Positions 14,791 through 23,978 are shown, numbered from the stretch's first letter. The stretch: DNA of 64,000 bases from an uncultured Clostridia bacterium (GCA_934278995.1 CAKQWM010000005.1:1-64000); one strand, 5' to 3'. Notes: generated from the sequence alone by a model not told the origin. A program made the numbers and translations.

Positions 14791-14823
14791 ACGGCGTAGC
14801 GATAATTTGTGTCGCTGCGCCGT
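14791..14823 (+). terminator. Terminator hairpin after the purine permease
   Basis: ACGGCG-T-AGCGA (14791 onward) pairs with TCGCT-G-CGCCGT (to 14823); the following tract ATCTTTG is only weakly T-rich. Confidence 0.6.
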
Positions 14824-15078
14824 ATCTTTGTTCGGTTTTATATGACGATTTTCTTCATCGGCTCGGTATCGTAAGGCTTATAAGCAATCAACGAAAATAT
14901 TCTCTTTTAAAGAGAGTACGCGGTTTTCGCTTTTAACAACAATAATCGGAATCAAGCCCGAAAATAAAGAAATTTAACGCGCGGCAATATTTTTTTAACC
15001 CGCAAAAATAGTTAGTGATAATGATTGGAATACCACTAAAAAATTTTTTTAAAAAATCCGAATATCGAAAGATTATGG
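14824..15078. other. Non-coding gap before pyrG
   Basis: AT-rich, no ORF of note. A small CTCTTTTAAAGAG hairpin lies near 14901-14920. A Fur-like half site GATAATGATT near 15017 has no partner. Nothing else could be supported. Confidence 0.5.
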
Positions 15079-15107
15079 TTGTTTAATTTTTTACCGTTTG
15101 GTATAAT
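15079..15107 (+). promoter_or_regulatory. Sigma-A promoter of pyrG
   Basis: TTGTTT (15079-15084), 17-base spacer, TATAAT (15102-15107). This rules out the upstream ATG at 15079 as a start. Confidence 0.75.
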
Positions 15108-15138
15108 GAACGTGATTTTATTTTACTGCAGGTGTAAT

Positions 15139-16758
15139 ATGGCAAAGTACATTTTCGTAACGGGAGGCGTCGTTTCAAGCCTCGGCAAAGGCATCGTCGC
15201 ATCGTCTATAGGAAGGCTTTTAAAAGACAGGGGATTAAAAATTTTCGTACAGAAATTCGATCCTTATATCAATATCGATCCGGGTACTTTAAGCCCGTAT
15301 CAGCACGGTGAGGTTTACGTTACCGACGACGGTATCGAAACAGACCTCGACCTCGGTCACTACGAAAGATTTATCGACGTATCTTTGACTAAGTTATCTA
15401 ATATCACGTCGGGCAGAATTTACAAAGAGGTCCTCGAAAAAGAAAGAAAAGGCGACTATTTAGGAAAGACCGTTCAGGTTATTCCTCATATTACCGACCG
15501 CATAAAATCAAAACTGCAAAAAGCCGCCGAAACGAGCGGAGCGGACGTTATCATCACGGAAATCGGAGGTACCGTCGGCGATATAGAATCTTTACCCTTT
15601 TTAGAAGCTATAAGGCAGTGGCGCAGGGACGTAGGACAGAAAAACACTTTTTACGTTCATACTACTCTCGTTCCTTATTTGCGCGTCGCGGGGGAAATTA
15701 AAACCAAACCTACGCAGCACAGCGTAAAAGAACTTCGTTCGTTAGGTATTCAGCCCGATATGGTTGTGCTTCGTTCCGAAGTAAATATCAAAAAAGAAGT
15801 AAAAGAAAAAATCTCTCTCTTTTGCGATATCGAGCCGGAAGCGGTTATCGTATCCAAAGACGTATCAGTTTTATACGATATCGTTCCCGCCCTTCATAAA
15901 CAAGGCGCCGACGACATAATTTGCAAGCATTTCGCGCTTGACGCTCCCGAACCCGATCTTACCGAATGGAACAAAATGATCGAGTCGGTAAGAAACGCCA
16001 AAACGGAACTCAACATCGCGCTGGTAGGTAAGTACGTAGAACTTCACGATGCATATTTATCCATTGCCGAAGCCCTTCGCCACGCCGGCTACGTTTACGG
16101 CGCAAAAGTAAACATAGGCTGGATTTTATCCGAAGACGTAACCGACGAAAACGTCGCCGAAATTTTAAAAGGCTATTCCGGCGTTCTAATACCGGGCGGT
16201 TTCGGACAAAGGGGAGTTGAAGGGAAAATCGCGGCGGCAAAATACGCGCGTGAAAACAATATCCCTTGCTTCGGTATATGTTTAGGGCTTCAGGTGGTCG
16301 CTCTCGAATTTGCAAGAAACGTACTTAACCTTAAAGACGCCGATTCTACCGAATTTAATCCAGAAACCAAAACTCCTGTTATTTCGCTTCTTCCCGAACA
16401 GTTCAGAGGTATCGAAATGGGCGGTACGCTTCGTCTCGGATTAAATCCTTGCAAAGTAAAAGAGGGAACGAAAGCCTATAGCGTGTATCAAAAAACAGAT
16501 ATTAACGAACGTCATCGCCATCGTTACGAGTTTAATAATCAATATTTAAAAACTTTTGAAGAACACGGAATGATTGCTTCCGGGAAAAATCCCGATAAAG
16601 ATTTGGTTGAAATTTTAGAACTTAAAAATCATCCGTGGTATCTTGCCTGTCAGTTTCACCCCGAGTTTTTATCCCGTCCTTATAAGGCGCATCCATTGTT
16701 TAAAGGCTTTATAAAAGCAAGTCTTGACTATAAAAACGAACATCCGAAAACAAATTGA
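15139..16758 (+). CDS. pyrG: CTP synthase
   Basis: Makes CTP from UTP, ATP and glutamine. 539 residues from the ATG at 15139, the family's usual length; the longer frame from 15079 overlaps the promoter. It begins MAKYIFVTGGVVSSLGKG, the P-loop of the amidoligase domain (residues 1-~270), followed by a class I glutamine amidotransferase domain with the nucleophile in CFGICLGLQ (Cys381) and the HPE motif in QFHPEFLSRP near the C-terminus. No GGGC-type leader for CTP-dependent reiterative attenuation was seen. Confidence 0.97.
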   Translation: MAKYIFVTGGVVSSLGKGIVASSIGRLLKDRGLKIFVQKFDPYINIDPGTLSPYQHGEVYVTDDGIETDLDLGHYERFIDVSLTKLSNITSGRIYKEVLEKERKGDYLGKTVQVIPHITDRIKSKLQKAAETSGADVIITEIGGTVGDIESLPFLEAIRQWRRDVGQKNTFYVHTTLVPYLRVAGEIKTKPTQHSVKELRSLGIQPDMVVLRSEVNIKKEVKEKISLFCDIEPEAVIVSKDVSVLYDIVPALHKQGADDIICKHFALDAPEPDLTEWNKMIESVRNAKTELNIALVGKYVELHDAYLSIAEALRHAGYVYGAKVNIGWILSEDVTDENVAEILKGYSGVLIPGGFGQRGVEGKIAAAKYARENNIPCFGICLGLQVVALEFARNVLNLKDADSTEFNPETKTPVISLLPEQFRGIEMGGTLRLGLNPCKVKEGTKAYSVYQKTDINERHRHRYEFNNQYLKTFEEHGMIASGKNPDKDLVEILELKNHPWYLACQFHPEFLSRPYKAHPLFKGFIKASLDYKNEHPKTN

Positions 16759-16768
16759 CGTTACTTAT

Positions 16769-16832
16769 AAAGAATAACGTGGTTAAAGAATAACGCGGTT
16801 AAAGAACAACGCGGTTAATGAATAACGCGTTC
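16769..16832 (+). repeat. Tandem 16-bp repeat, four copies
   Basis: Units AAAGAATAACGTGGTT, AAAGAATAACGCGGTT, AAAGAACAACGCGGTT and AATGAATAACGCGTTC follow each other without gaps directly after pyrG. Confidence 0.85.
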
Positions 16833-16842
16833 CCTTTGTAAA

Positions 16843-16879
16843 AATAATACGCGCCCTTGTGTAAAGGGTGCGTATTATT
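16843..16879 (+). terminator. Long hairpin after pyrG
   Basis: AATAATACGC-CCTT arm pairs with AAGGG-GCGTATTATT; tail CTTTATAG is weakly T-rich. It probably terminates pyrG. Related GTAAAGGGTGCGTATTATT segments recur at 17060-17085. Confidence 0.55.
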
Positions 16880-17592
16880 CTTTATAGCCTCCTTTGAGTA
16901 AAGGGCGCCTATTATTCTTTATAGCCCCTATGTATAAGGGTGGGGGATTGTACAATGAATTGACGAGTAAACTCGTCGTGAAATGGCTACGCCGTGAATT
17001 CTCGCTTCGCTCCATGAATTGAATTGCAAAGCAATTCGTTTTTCCTTTCAGCCTCCTTTGTGTAAAGGGTGCGTATTATTTATTATAGCCTCTTTTGTGT
17101 AAAAGAGTGGTAGAAAAAAGGGGGGTGTCACGCAAACGTAAGTTTGCAATTCACGCGTCGCAAGACGTAATTCCTTGTCAGCCTTCACCTGGTAGGGGAA
17201 GGTGGCATTTTCGCAAGAAAATGACGGATGAGGTTGGAAAGTCTATGAGGTTGGAAAGCGTATGAGGTCGTAAAATTATATAGCCACCCTCATCAGGCTC
17301 TACGAGCCAGCTTCTCCCACGGGGTGAAGCCTTGCACGCGTCGCAAGACGCAATTCACGCGTCGCAAGACGCAATTCACGACCGCAGGTCAATTCACTTT
17401 TTCAATCCCTCAGTCGATTTCATCGACAGACTCCGCCTCGGTCTTACGACCTTCGGGCTACGGTTACAAACAGCGCACTGTGCTGTTTGTTTAACGCCTA
17501 CGCACCCTTTACACAAGGGAGCCTTTCTCAATTCACGCGTCGCAAGACGCAATTATCGCAATAACGGGCTTATAGACCGACTTTTATCAAAA
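16880..17592. repeat. Dispersed repeat cluster A (mosaic of hairpin modules)
   Basis: No gene. Modules shared with other clusters in this window: 16956-17045 (nearly the same as 27392-27482); 17173-17241, beginning with GCCTTCACCTGGTAGGGG (also 44478-44546); 17280-17331, containing CATCAGGCTCTACGAGCCAG (also 26666-26717 and 44571-44622); and 17434-17509 (present inverted at 44357-44431). Between them are small hairpins such as GCGTCGCAAGACGC and GACCGCAGGTC, each followed by AATTCAC. Confidence 0.8.
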
Positions 17593-18177
17593 TTACTTAT
17601 CTTTCTTTATGATTTTATTTACCGTTTCGTAAACTTTAGACCAGTCCTTACACCTATAAACGTTATCGCCTTTAACGTCAAGGTTATAACCTGCTTCCAT
17701 ACAAATTACCGGCATACGTTTTTTCAGATACTCAACGTTCATAGGGGAATCTTCAATCATCAGGTCGAGTTTAAGTTGCGTGCAAATTTCTTCTTTATCT
17801 TCGGTTGAAAATACGATTTTATCGTATAAAACCCCGTTTTTATCAAGCCAGTCGCAAAGGGTTTTTCTCATCTTTTTGCCAAGATAATCGTCCGTATAAG
17901 CGTAAGTTCTCGCCGTAACGAAAATTATCTTATGTCCGTCGTTTTTCAGTTTTTCGATGACGTTTGCCGCGTCTTTTTTAATAGGGTAATTTTCGGCGTA
18001 ATCAAAAATGTTCTTCGCCCAGAAATCCTCGTCGTCCCGCAAGGTTCCGCCGAAAATCTGCCAGGTTTTGTAACCGGTTATATTTACGGGCGGGCGCTTA
18101 TAAAACTTTTCGCCCTCAACAAGTTGATATTTTTCAAGGTCGGTCAAAACGCCGTCGATATCGCTCCCGATTATCAT
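17593..18177 (-). CDS. HAD-superfamily 5'(3')-nucleotidase-like protein
   Basis: A 194-residue HAD phosphatase. The N-terminal DxD motif is in GSDIDGVLTD (Asp6 nucleophile, Asp8), motif II is in VTARTY mid-protein, and the late acidic motif is in MIEDSP. It most resembles the NT5C/YorS-like deoxynucleotidase group that dephosphorylates nucleoside monophosphates; the substrate is not determined by sequence. It lies downstream of the SRP RNA on the same strand and may receive read-through. A GGAG ribosome site precedes the ATG. Its 3' end abuts repeat cluster A. Confidence 0.75.
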   Translation of the reverse strand: MIIGSDIDGVLTDLEKYQLVEGEKFYKRPPVNITGYKTWQIFGGTLRDDEDFWAKNIFDYAENYPIKKDAANVIEKLKNDGHKIIFVTARTYAYTDDYLGKKMRKTLCDWLDKNGVLYDKIVFSTEDKEEICTQLKLDLMIEDSPMNVEYLKKRMPVICMEAGYNLDVKGDNVYRCKDWSKVYETVNKIIKKDK

Positions 18178-18227
18178 AATTTACTCCGTGTTTTTTTATT
18201 TGTAAAAATTATTTTTGTAAAAATTCT

Positions 18228-18257
18228 AACGCTAAAATTCAAAGCAGACTTAGCGTT
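18228..18257 (-). promoter_or_regulatory. Inverted repeat upstream of the HAD gene
   Basis: AACGCTAA (18228-18235) and TTAGCGTT (18250-18257) are perfect complements separated by 14 bases. It may be an operator or an mRNA hairpin 50 bases before the HAD start. No promoter was convincing here. Confidence 0.4.
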
Positions 18258-18291
18258 AATACTATACGCTACTTTTCTATAAGTCGGTAAT

Positions 18292-18315
18292 AAAAAAACG
18301 GCTGAACCGCCGTTA
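18292..18315 (-). terminator. Terminator of the SRP RNA
   Basis: Minus strand: AACGGC, loop GGTTCA, GCCGTT, then a T run. It begins a dozen bases after the 3' end of the SRP RNA. Confidence 0.85.
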
Positions 18316-18326
18316 TTTTTTAAGAA

Positions 18327-18591
18327 ACCGTGCATTCCTTTTTGACTATCCGCACCGAAGCGATAACTTTACAGGTGGCTCCTTTAAAGCAACCTTATGG
18401 CACACGATGCAAATTGTTTAGTGCTGCTATATCCCTATCCTGACACGGTTCGCAACCGACCGTTGCACAAGACCTTAATATCAACACCCCTTATAAAATC
18501 CGGCCAACCATACGTATAGCCGAGAAGGACCTTCAGCCCTGCTGTAGCGGATTGCAGGAAGAGGGCACCGCTAGCTCCCCGCCTAGCACGG
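18327..18591 (-). ncRNA. ffs: Signal recognition particle RNA, large bacterial type
   Basis: On the minus strand the RNA opens CCGTGCTAGGCGGGGAGCTA, the 5' Alu-domain signature of Bacillus-type SRP RNA, and ends with the complementary GCACGG. About 265 nt, as expected for the large form. The Ffh-binding domain is recognisable by CGGTTGCGAACC, GTCAGG and AGCAGC. The apical stem between GTCAGG and AGCAGC reads AUA-GGGA-UAU instead of the common UCC-GGAA-GGA: a compensated stem with a different GNRA-type tetraloop. Promoter and terminator flank it precisely. Confidence 0.95.
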
Positions 18592-18598
18592 TAAAGAT

Positions 18599-18627
18599 AT
18601 TTTATACTATTTGCCGAAAAAAATCAA
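18599..18627 (-). promoter_or_regulatory. Promoter of the SRP RNA
   Basis: Minus strand: TTGATT (18622-18627), 17-base spacer, TAAAAT (18599-18604); the RNA 5' end follows 8 bases later. Confidence 0.8.
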
Positions 18628-18646
18628 CCGATTTAAAGCAATTTGC

Positions 18647-18675
18647 TTTACAATAAAGACTAAATTTGTTAAAAT
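18647..18675 (+). promoter_or_regulatory. Promoter of the ileS T-box transcript
   Basis: TTTACA (18647-18652), 17-base spacer, TAAAAT (18670-18675). It is back-to-back with the SRP promoter, 20 bases between their -35 boxes. Confidence 0.75.
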
Positions 18676-18682
18676 TATCGGG

Positions 18683-19004
18683 TAATCGACGTTTTGCTTA
18701 CAAAAATCGTCGGTGTTCGCCAAAGCATGGCGGACAAAAAGCGTAAATAATTGCAATAATCGGAAACACGTCCTTAAAAAAAGCGCTTTAAAGCGAGCGG
18801 TTACGGTGAGAGTCCGCAAGGTCGGCATTTTAAGGGTATCCTTCCGTAGCAAACCGCCCAAAGCGTGGCGCTGAAACAGCGCGGGCGAAATAAGCGGTCG
18901 TTTAAAGTTATCGTCAAACTTATTTAAGGGTACGGCGTTTTTTGCCGTAAAAAAGAGTGGTACCGCGGTTATTTTTCCGTCTCTTTATAAGAGGCGGTTT
19001 TTAT
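18683..19004 (+). promoter_or_regulatory. T-box riboswitch controlling ileS
   Basis: Leader of about 320 nt with the conserved T-box AAGAGTGGTACCGCGG (18953-18968), followed by the terminator CCGTCTCTT / AAGAGGCGG (18977-18996) and TTTTT. Uncharged tRNA-Ile should stabilise the antiterminator and allow ileS transcription. The specifier codon was not assigned with confidence. Confidence 0.9.
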
Positions 19005-19125
19005 TTTGCCGACGAATTTTTATCGATTTTTCATAGGATTTATCGGTAAAAGCGTTTGCGACGCGGATTTAATAACCGTTTCGGTTCCGATATAAACAAC
19101 ACAAATTTTCAATCAGGAGCGAATT

Positions 19126-22100
19126 ATGTATAAAAAAGTTGACACAAAACTCGATTTTCTTGCAAGGGAAAAGGAAGTTTCCGAGTTTTGGGAAGAAAAC
19201 CGCATTTTTGAAAAATCCATAGAAAGAACGGAAGGCGGAAAAGAATTCTGCTTTTACGACGGACCGCCCACCGCAAACGGAAAGCCTCATATCGGGCACG
19301 TTTTAACGCGTGTTATGAAGGATATAATACCCCGCTACAAAACAATGAAAGGTATGCACGTTCTTCGTAAGGCGGGCTGGGACACGCACGGGCTTCCCGT
19401 CGAACTCGAAATCGAAAAAAAGTTAGGGCTTGACGGCAAACAGGATATCGAAAAATACGGTATAGAGCCGTTTATCGATCAATGCAAGAAATCCGTCTGG
19501 AAGTATTCAAACGAATGGAAGCAGATGAGCGAAAGGCTCGGTTACTGGGTAGATATGGAAAACCCTTACGTAACCTATCACGACGACTATATCGAATCGG
19601 TATGGTGGTCGCTTAAAGAAATGCATAAAAAAGGGCTTTTATACAAAGGTCATAAAATCGTACCTTACTGCCCCCGTTGCGGAACGGCTCTTGCCTCGCA
19701 CGAAGTCGCGCAAGGATATAAAGACGTAAAGGAAAAATCCGTTTACGCCAAATTTAAGGTAAAAGGCGAAGACAACCTTTATTTTTTGGTGTGGACGACG
19801 ACGCCTTGGACGCTTCCTTCCAACGTAGCCCTTTGTATGAACGCCGACTTCGATTACGTTCGTATCAAAACACCCGACGGCGACGATTATATTCTGGCGA
19901 AGGCTCTCGTCGGTAAACTTTTCGACGAGTATGAAATCGTTGACGAAAAAAAGGGTAAGGATTACGAATACGTCGAATATGAACCTCTTTTCGATTGCGC
20001 GAAAGGAACTTTCAGACAAAAAGCCTTTTACGTAACCAACGACGATTACGTAACTTTAACCGACGGCACGGGTATAGTCCATATTGCGCCGGCGTTCGGC
20101 GTTGACGACGGAAGAGTGGGGCATAATTATAATCTTCCCTTCGTTCAGATGGTTGACGACCGCGGTAAAATGAAGGAGGAAGTAACCGTCGTTAAAGGAA
20201 TGTTCTGCAAAGACGCCGACAAATTCCTTATAAAAGACTTGAAGGAAAGGGGACTTTTGTTCAAAGAAGAAATGTTTGAACACTCCTATCCTTTCTGCTG
20301 GCGTTGCAACACGCCGCTACTATATTACGCGCGTTCGAGTTGGTTCGTAAAGACCACCGCCGTAAAAGACAGGCTGTTAAATTCCAACGAATCTGTAAAC
20401 TGGATTCCCGAAACCATAAAAAACGGCAGAATGGGCAACTTCCTCGAAAACGTAGTGGATTGGGGCTTATCGAGAGAAAGATACTGGGGAACTCCGCTTC
20501 CCGTGTGGGAATGTGAAGAATGCGGTCATTTTGAAGTAATAGGTTCGAGAAAAGAACTCAGAGAAAAATGCGGGCTTGACAAAGACGTGGAACTTCATCG
20601 TCCATACGTGGATAAACTTACCATGACCTGCCCTGAGTGCGGTAAAACAATGCATAGGGTAAAAGAAGTCATCGACTGTTGGTACGATTCCGGTTCCATG
20701 CCGTTCGCGCAGTTCCATTACCCGTTTGAGAACAAAGAACTTTTTGAAAAGCATTTCCCCGCCGACTTTATCAGCGAAGCAATCGATCAAACGCGCGGTT
20801 GGTTTTACGTTCTGCTTGCGATTTCTACCATTTTATTCGACAAAGCGCCCTTTAAAAACTGTATTGTTTTAGGTCACGTCAACGACGAAAAAGGTTTAAA
20901 AATGAGCAAACACCTCGGCAACGTGGTCGATCCCTGGTCGGTTCTCGATAAACAAGGCGCCGACGCCGTAAGATGGTATTTTTATACTTCTTCGGCGCCC
21001 TGGCTTCCGTCGCGGTTTTACGAAAAAGCTGTGAGCGAATGTCAGGCAAAATATATGGGTACGCTATGGAACGCTTACGCTTTCTTCGTCCTGTACGCCG
21101 AAATCGATAAATACGATCCGTCGAAATTCAATCTTTCGGACTGTAAATTGCAACTAATCGACAAATGGATTTTGTCAAAACTCAACACACTTGTAAAAAC
21201 CGTTGACGGTTACCTCGACGAATACAAGACCTTTGAATCGGCAAGAATGATGCAAACTTTCGTCGATGAACTATCAAACTGGTATATTCGCCGTTGTCGT
21301 GAAAGATTCTGGGGCGAGGGCATGACCGAAGATAAAGCGGCGGCTTACACCACTCTTTACACGGTTTTGACGACTTTTTCAAAACTTACCGCGCCGTTCA
21401 CGCCGTTTATAGCGGAAAACATTTACAGAAACCTCGTACCCGAATTTTATAAAGACGCGCCCGTTTCGGTACATCTTTGCGCTTTCCCTAAATCCGACGA
21501 AAAGTTTATCGACGAAAAACTCGAAAAAGACATGGCAACGATTGAAGATATGGTCGTTTTGGGAAGAGCCGCAAGAAATCTTTCGGGCATTAAAAATCGT
21601 CAACCGCTGTCAAAACTTTACTTTTCAATGGGCAAAAGCGCGGAACTCGACGAAAAAATGTTTGAAATAGCGCGCGACGAACTCAACGTCAAAGATTTTG
21701 AAGTATTGACCGATTCGGGTAAATTCATAGATTACAAACTCAAACCGCAGTTAAAAACTTTAGGTCCCAAATACGGCTCGAAACTCGGTCTGATAAAACA
21801 ATTCCTCGATAGTTGCGACGCAAACGCTTTAGTTTCGGAAATCCGCAAAAACGGCAAAGTAACCGTCGATTTGGGCGATGAGGACGTAACTATGGAAGAA
21901 AGCGATCTTTTAATTTCCACCGAACCCAAAGTCGGCTTCGTTTCCGCAAGCGAAAACGGACACACCGTCGTTCTTGACGTAAATCTTACCCCCGAACTTA
22001 TCGACGAAGGCATCGTCAGGGAAGTTATATCGAAAGTGCAGACCATGCGTAAGGAAGCGGGTTTTAACGTAACCGATCGTATAACGCTTTACGTTATCGC

Positions 22101-22254
22101 TTCAGACGCCGTTACGTCCGCCCTTAAAAACCGCCTTGATCGCGTTCTGAAAATCGTTCTTGCCGAAAAAGTCGTTTTCGGAAGCCTTTTAGGTTTTGAA
22201 AAAGACTGGGACGTAAACGGCGAAAACGTAGCGCTTGGCGTCGAAAAGCAATAA
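19126..22254 (+). CDS. ileS: Isoleucyl-tRNA synthetase
   Basis: Charges tRNA-Ile. 1,042 residues. The class I signature HIGH is at 55-58 (GKPHIGH) and the second signature reads KMSKH at 592-596. The sequence around YCPRCGTALASHEVAQGYKD and the long C-terminus fit the type 2 (eukaryote-like) IleRS group rather than the type 1 of most model bacteria; type 2 enzymes are generally less sensitive to mupirocin. The ATG follows an AGGAG ribosome site. It is preceded by a T-box and followed by a methylase gene 36 bases on. Confidence 0.96.
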   Translation: MYKKVDTKLDFLAREKEVSEFWEENRIFEKSIERTEGGKEFCFYDGPPTANGKPHIGHVLTRVMKDIIPRYKTMKGMHVLRKAGWDTHGLPVELEIEKKLGLDGKQDIEKYGIEPFIDQCKKSVWKYSNEWKQMSERLGYWVDMENPYVTYHDDYIESVWWSLKEMHKKGLLYKGHKIVPYCPRCGTALASHEVAQGYKDVKEKSVYAKFKVKGEDNLYFLVWTTTPWTLPSNVALCMNADFDYVRIKTPDGDDYILAKALVGKLFDEYEIVDEKKGKDYEYVEYEPLFDCAKGTFRQKAFYVTNDDYVTLTDGTGIVHIAPAFGVDDGRVGHNYNLPFVQMVDDRGKMKEEVTVVKGMFCKDADKFLIKDLKERGLLFKEEMFEHSYPFCWRCNTPLLYYARSSWFVKTTAVKDRLLNSNESVNWIPETIKNGRMGNFLENVVDWGLSRERYWGTPLPVWECEECGHFEVIGSRKELREKCGLDKDVELHRPYVDKLTMTCPECGKTMHRVKEVIDCWYDSGSMPFAQFHYPFENKELFEKHFPADFISEAIDQTRGWFYVLLAISTILFDKAPFKNCIVLGHVNDEKGLKMSKHLGNVVDPWSVLDKQGADAVRWYFYTSSAPWLPSRFYEKAVSECQAKYMGTLWNAYAFFVLYAEIDKYDPSKFNLSDCKLQLIDKWILSKLNTLVKTVDGYLDEYKTFESARMMQTFVDELSNWYIRRCRERFWGEGMTEDKAAAYTTLYTVLTTFSKLTAPFTPFIAENIYRNLVPEFYKDAPVSVHLCAFPKSDEKFIDEKLEKDMATIEDMVVLGRAARNLSGIKNRQPLSKLYFSMGKSAELDEKMFEIARDELNVKDFEVLTDSGKFIDYKLKPQLKTLGPKYGSKLGLIKQFLDSCDANALVSEIRKNGKVTVDLGDEDVTMEESDLLISTEPKVGFVSASENGHTVVLDVNLTPELIDEGIVREVISKVQTMRKEAGFNVTDRITLYVIASDAVTSALKNRLDRVLKIVLAEKVVFGSLLGFEKDWDVNGENVALGVEKQ

Positions 22255-22290
22255 TAAAAACAAAAAAATAAAAAAAGCAACGATAAATTT

Positions 22291-23151
22291 ATGTTACTCG
22301 CAAACAATTGGAAGGATTACGTCGTCTTAGCGACCGGCGACGGATATAAACTCGAAAAATGGAAGGACGTAACCCTTCTTCGCCCCGATCCTCAGGTAAT
22401 ATGGCGCGGTAAAATCGATTTTACCGATTTCAGAGAGGTCGATGCCAGATATTTAAGGAGCGAAAAGGGCGGCGGAAAATGGGAATACTTCAAAAAAATT
22501 CCCGACGAATGGGTTATAGGTTATAAAAATTTGAAGTTCAAGGTAAAGCCTATGGGTTTCAAACACACGGGGCTTTTTCCCGAACAAGCGGCAAATTGGG
22601 ACAAGATGACAGACCTGATTAAGGGCGCTAACCGACCTATATCCGCGCTTAACCTGTTTGCCTACACGGGCGGGGCTACCTGCGCGATACTGTCCGCGGG
22701 GGCTTCGTGCTGTCACGTGGACGCAAGTCGCGGTATGGTAGAAAGGGCGGGCGAAAACGTCAGACTTTCCGACTTACAGGATAAACCCGTCCGCTACATA
22801 ATCGACGATTGCGTAAAGTTCGTGAAAAGAGAAATCAAGCGCGGGCGCCGTTACGACGCCGTCGTTATGGATCCGCCGAGTTACGGCAGAGGTCCCAACG
22901 GCGAAATGTGGAAAATAGAAGATCAACTTTACGACCTCGTAAAACTTTGTTCCGAAGTTTTATCCGACAATCCGCTGTTCTTTCTGATAAACAGTTACAC
23001 TACGGGCTTGCAACCGCAGGTTCTCGACAATATTTTGACTTTGACCGTAAAACAAAACCGCGGAAGGGTAGAAGCGTACGAAGTCGGGCTGCCGACAGAC
23101 GAAGGCATAGCGCTTCCGTGCGGAGCGGGAGGTATGTTTATAAATGACTGA
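22291..23151 (+). CDS. Class I SAM-dependent methyltransferase, RlmI/COG1092-like
   Basis: A 286-residue methyltransferase likely acting on rRNA. Motif I lies in LNLFAYTGGAT, and the catalytic motif is VVMDPPSYG (Asp194). This PPSYG form is characteristic of COG1092-type rRNA cytosine-C5 methylases; the N-terminal PUA domain of full RlmI is missing, as in the short branch of the family. It shares an 8-base overlap with the pseudouridine synthase gene downstream, so the two are coupled RNA-modification genes. The ribosome site is weak. Confidence 0.8.
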   Translation: MLLANNWKDYVVLATGDGYKLEKWKDVTLLRPDPQVIWRGKIDFTDFREVDARYLRSEKGGGKWEYFKKIPDEWVIGYKNLKFKVKPMGFKHTGLFPEQAANWDKMTDLIKGANRPISALNLFAYTGGATCAILSAGASCCHVDASRGMVERAGENVRLSDLQDKPVRYIIDDCVKFVKREIKRGRRYDAVVMDPPSYGRGPNGEMWKIEDQLYDLVKLCSEVLSDNPLFFLINSYTTGLQPQVLDNILTLTVKQNRGRVEAYEVGLPTDEGIALPCGAGGMFIND

Positions 23152-23866
23152 CGACTTAATCGTTTTATACGAAGACAATCACTTAATCGTGGTTTTAAAA
23201 CCCCAGAACATGCCTTGTTGCGAGGACGTAACGGGCGATAAAGACCTTTTAACCCTCGTAAAAGAGCATGTTAAAGAAAAAGAAAACAAGCAGGGCAACG
23301 TTTACGTAGGGCTTGTCCACCGTCTTGACAGGGTTACGGGCGGCGTAATGGTTTACGCTAAAAGTTCAAAGGCGGCGGCGAGACTTTCCGAGCAGATAAG
23401 AAACGGCGACTTTGAAAAGAAGTATCTCACCGTCGTTGTCGGCGAACCTAAGGAAAACAGAGCGTTTTTGACCGATTATATGAAGAAAAACCCCGTAAAC
23501 AACATGGTTTACGTTTGTCCGCCTACCGTCGAAGGGGCGAAAAGAGCCGAACTCGAATACCTGACGGTGGATAAAAAAGACGGGCTTTCGCTTCTTTCGG
23601 TAACCCTTCATACGGGGCGCACCCACCAGATAAGGGTACAGATGGCTCATAACGGAACGCCCGTTTACGGAGATATGCGCTACGGAGGAGAAAACGCCGT
23701 AAAGGGAAGAATCGCTTTATGGTCAACTTCTCTTGCGATTTTTCACCCGATTTCCAAGGAAAGAATGGTCTTTAAAATTCAACCGCCAAAAGACGTAAAA
23801 CCGTGGAATCTTTTCAACATAGACGACGACGTTTTGATTTACGACTGCCAAAACCGCAAATTATAA
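23144..23866 (+). CDS. RluA-family pseudouridine synthase
   Basis: A 240-residue pseudouridine synthase of the RluA/RluD superfamily that isomerises uridine in rRNA or tRNA. The catalytic motif HRLDRVTGG has Asp62; the later HTGRTHQIRVQMA motif is also present. No S4 domain precedes the catalytic domain, so it is the short RluA-like type. It begins inside the end of the methylase gene. The target position cannot be inferred. Confidence 0.88.
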   Translation: MTDDLIVLYEDNHLIVVLKPQNMPCCEDVTGDKDLLTLVKEHVKEKENKQGNVYVGLVHRLDRVTGGVMVYAKSSKAAARLSEQIRNGDFEKKYLTVVVGEPKENRAFLTDYMKKNPVNNMVYVCPPTVEGAKRAELEYLTVDKKDGLSLLSVTLHTGRTHQIRVQMAHNGTPVYGDMRYGGENAVKGRIALWSTSLAIFHPISKERMVFKIQPPKDVKPWNLFNIDDDVLIYDCQNRKL

Positions 23867-23978
23867 CTATAAACCTTATTTTACCCGCCAAAACCCGCCG
23901 ATACGCCCGTTACGAGGCGAAAATCGATAAATAAACCCGCAGTAACGTCAAAAAAAACGAATTACTCTCGATAATGGT

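Noticed and set aside
15010..15040. Fur-box-like sequence GATAATGATT before pyrG
   Set aside because: Only half of the palindrome is present and iron control of CTP synthase is not expected.
17332..17808. 158-codon plus-strand frame
   Set aside because: Translates repeat modules (ASQDAIH twice) and then antisense of the HAD gene; not a gene.
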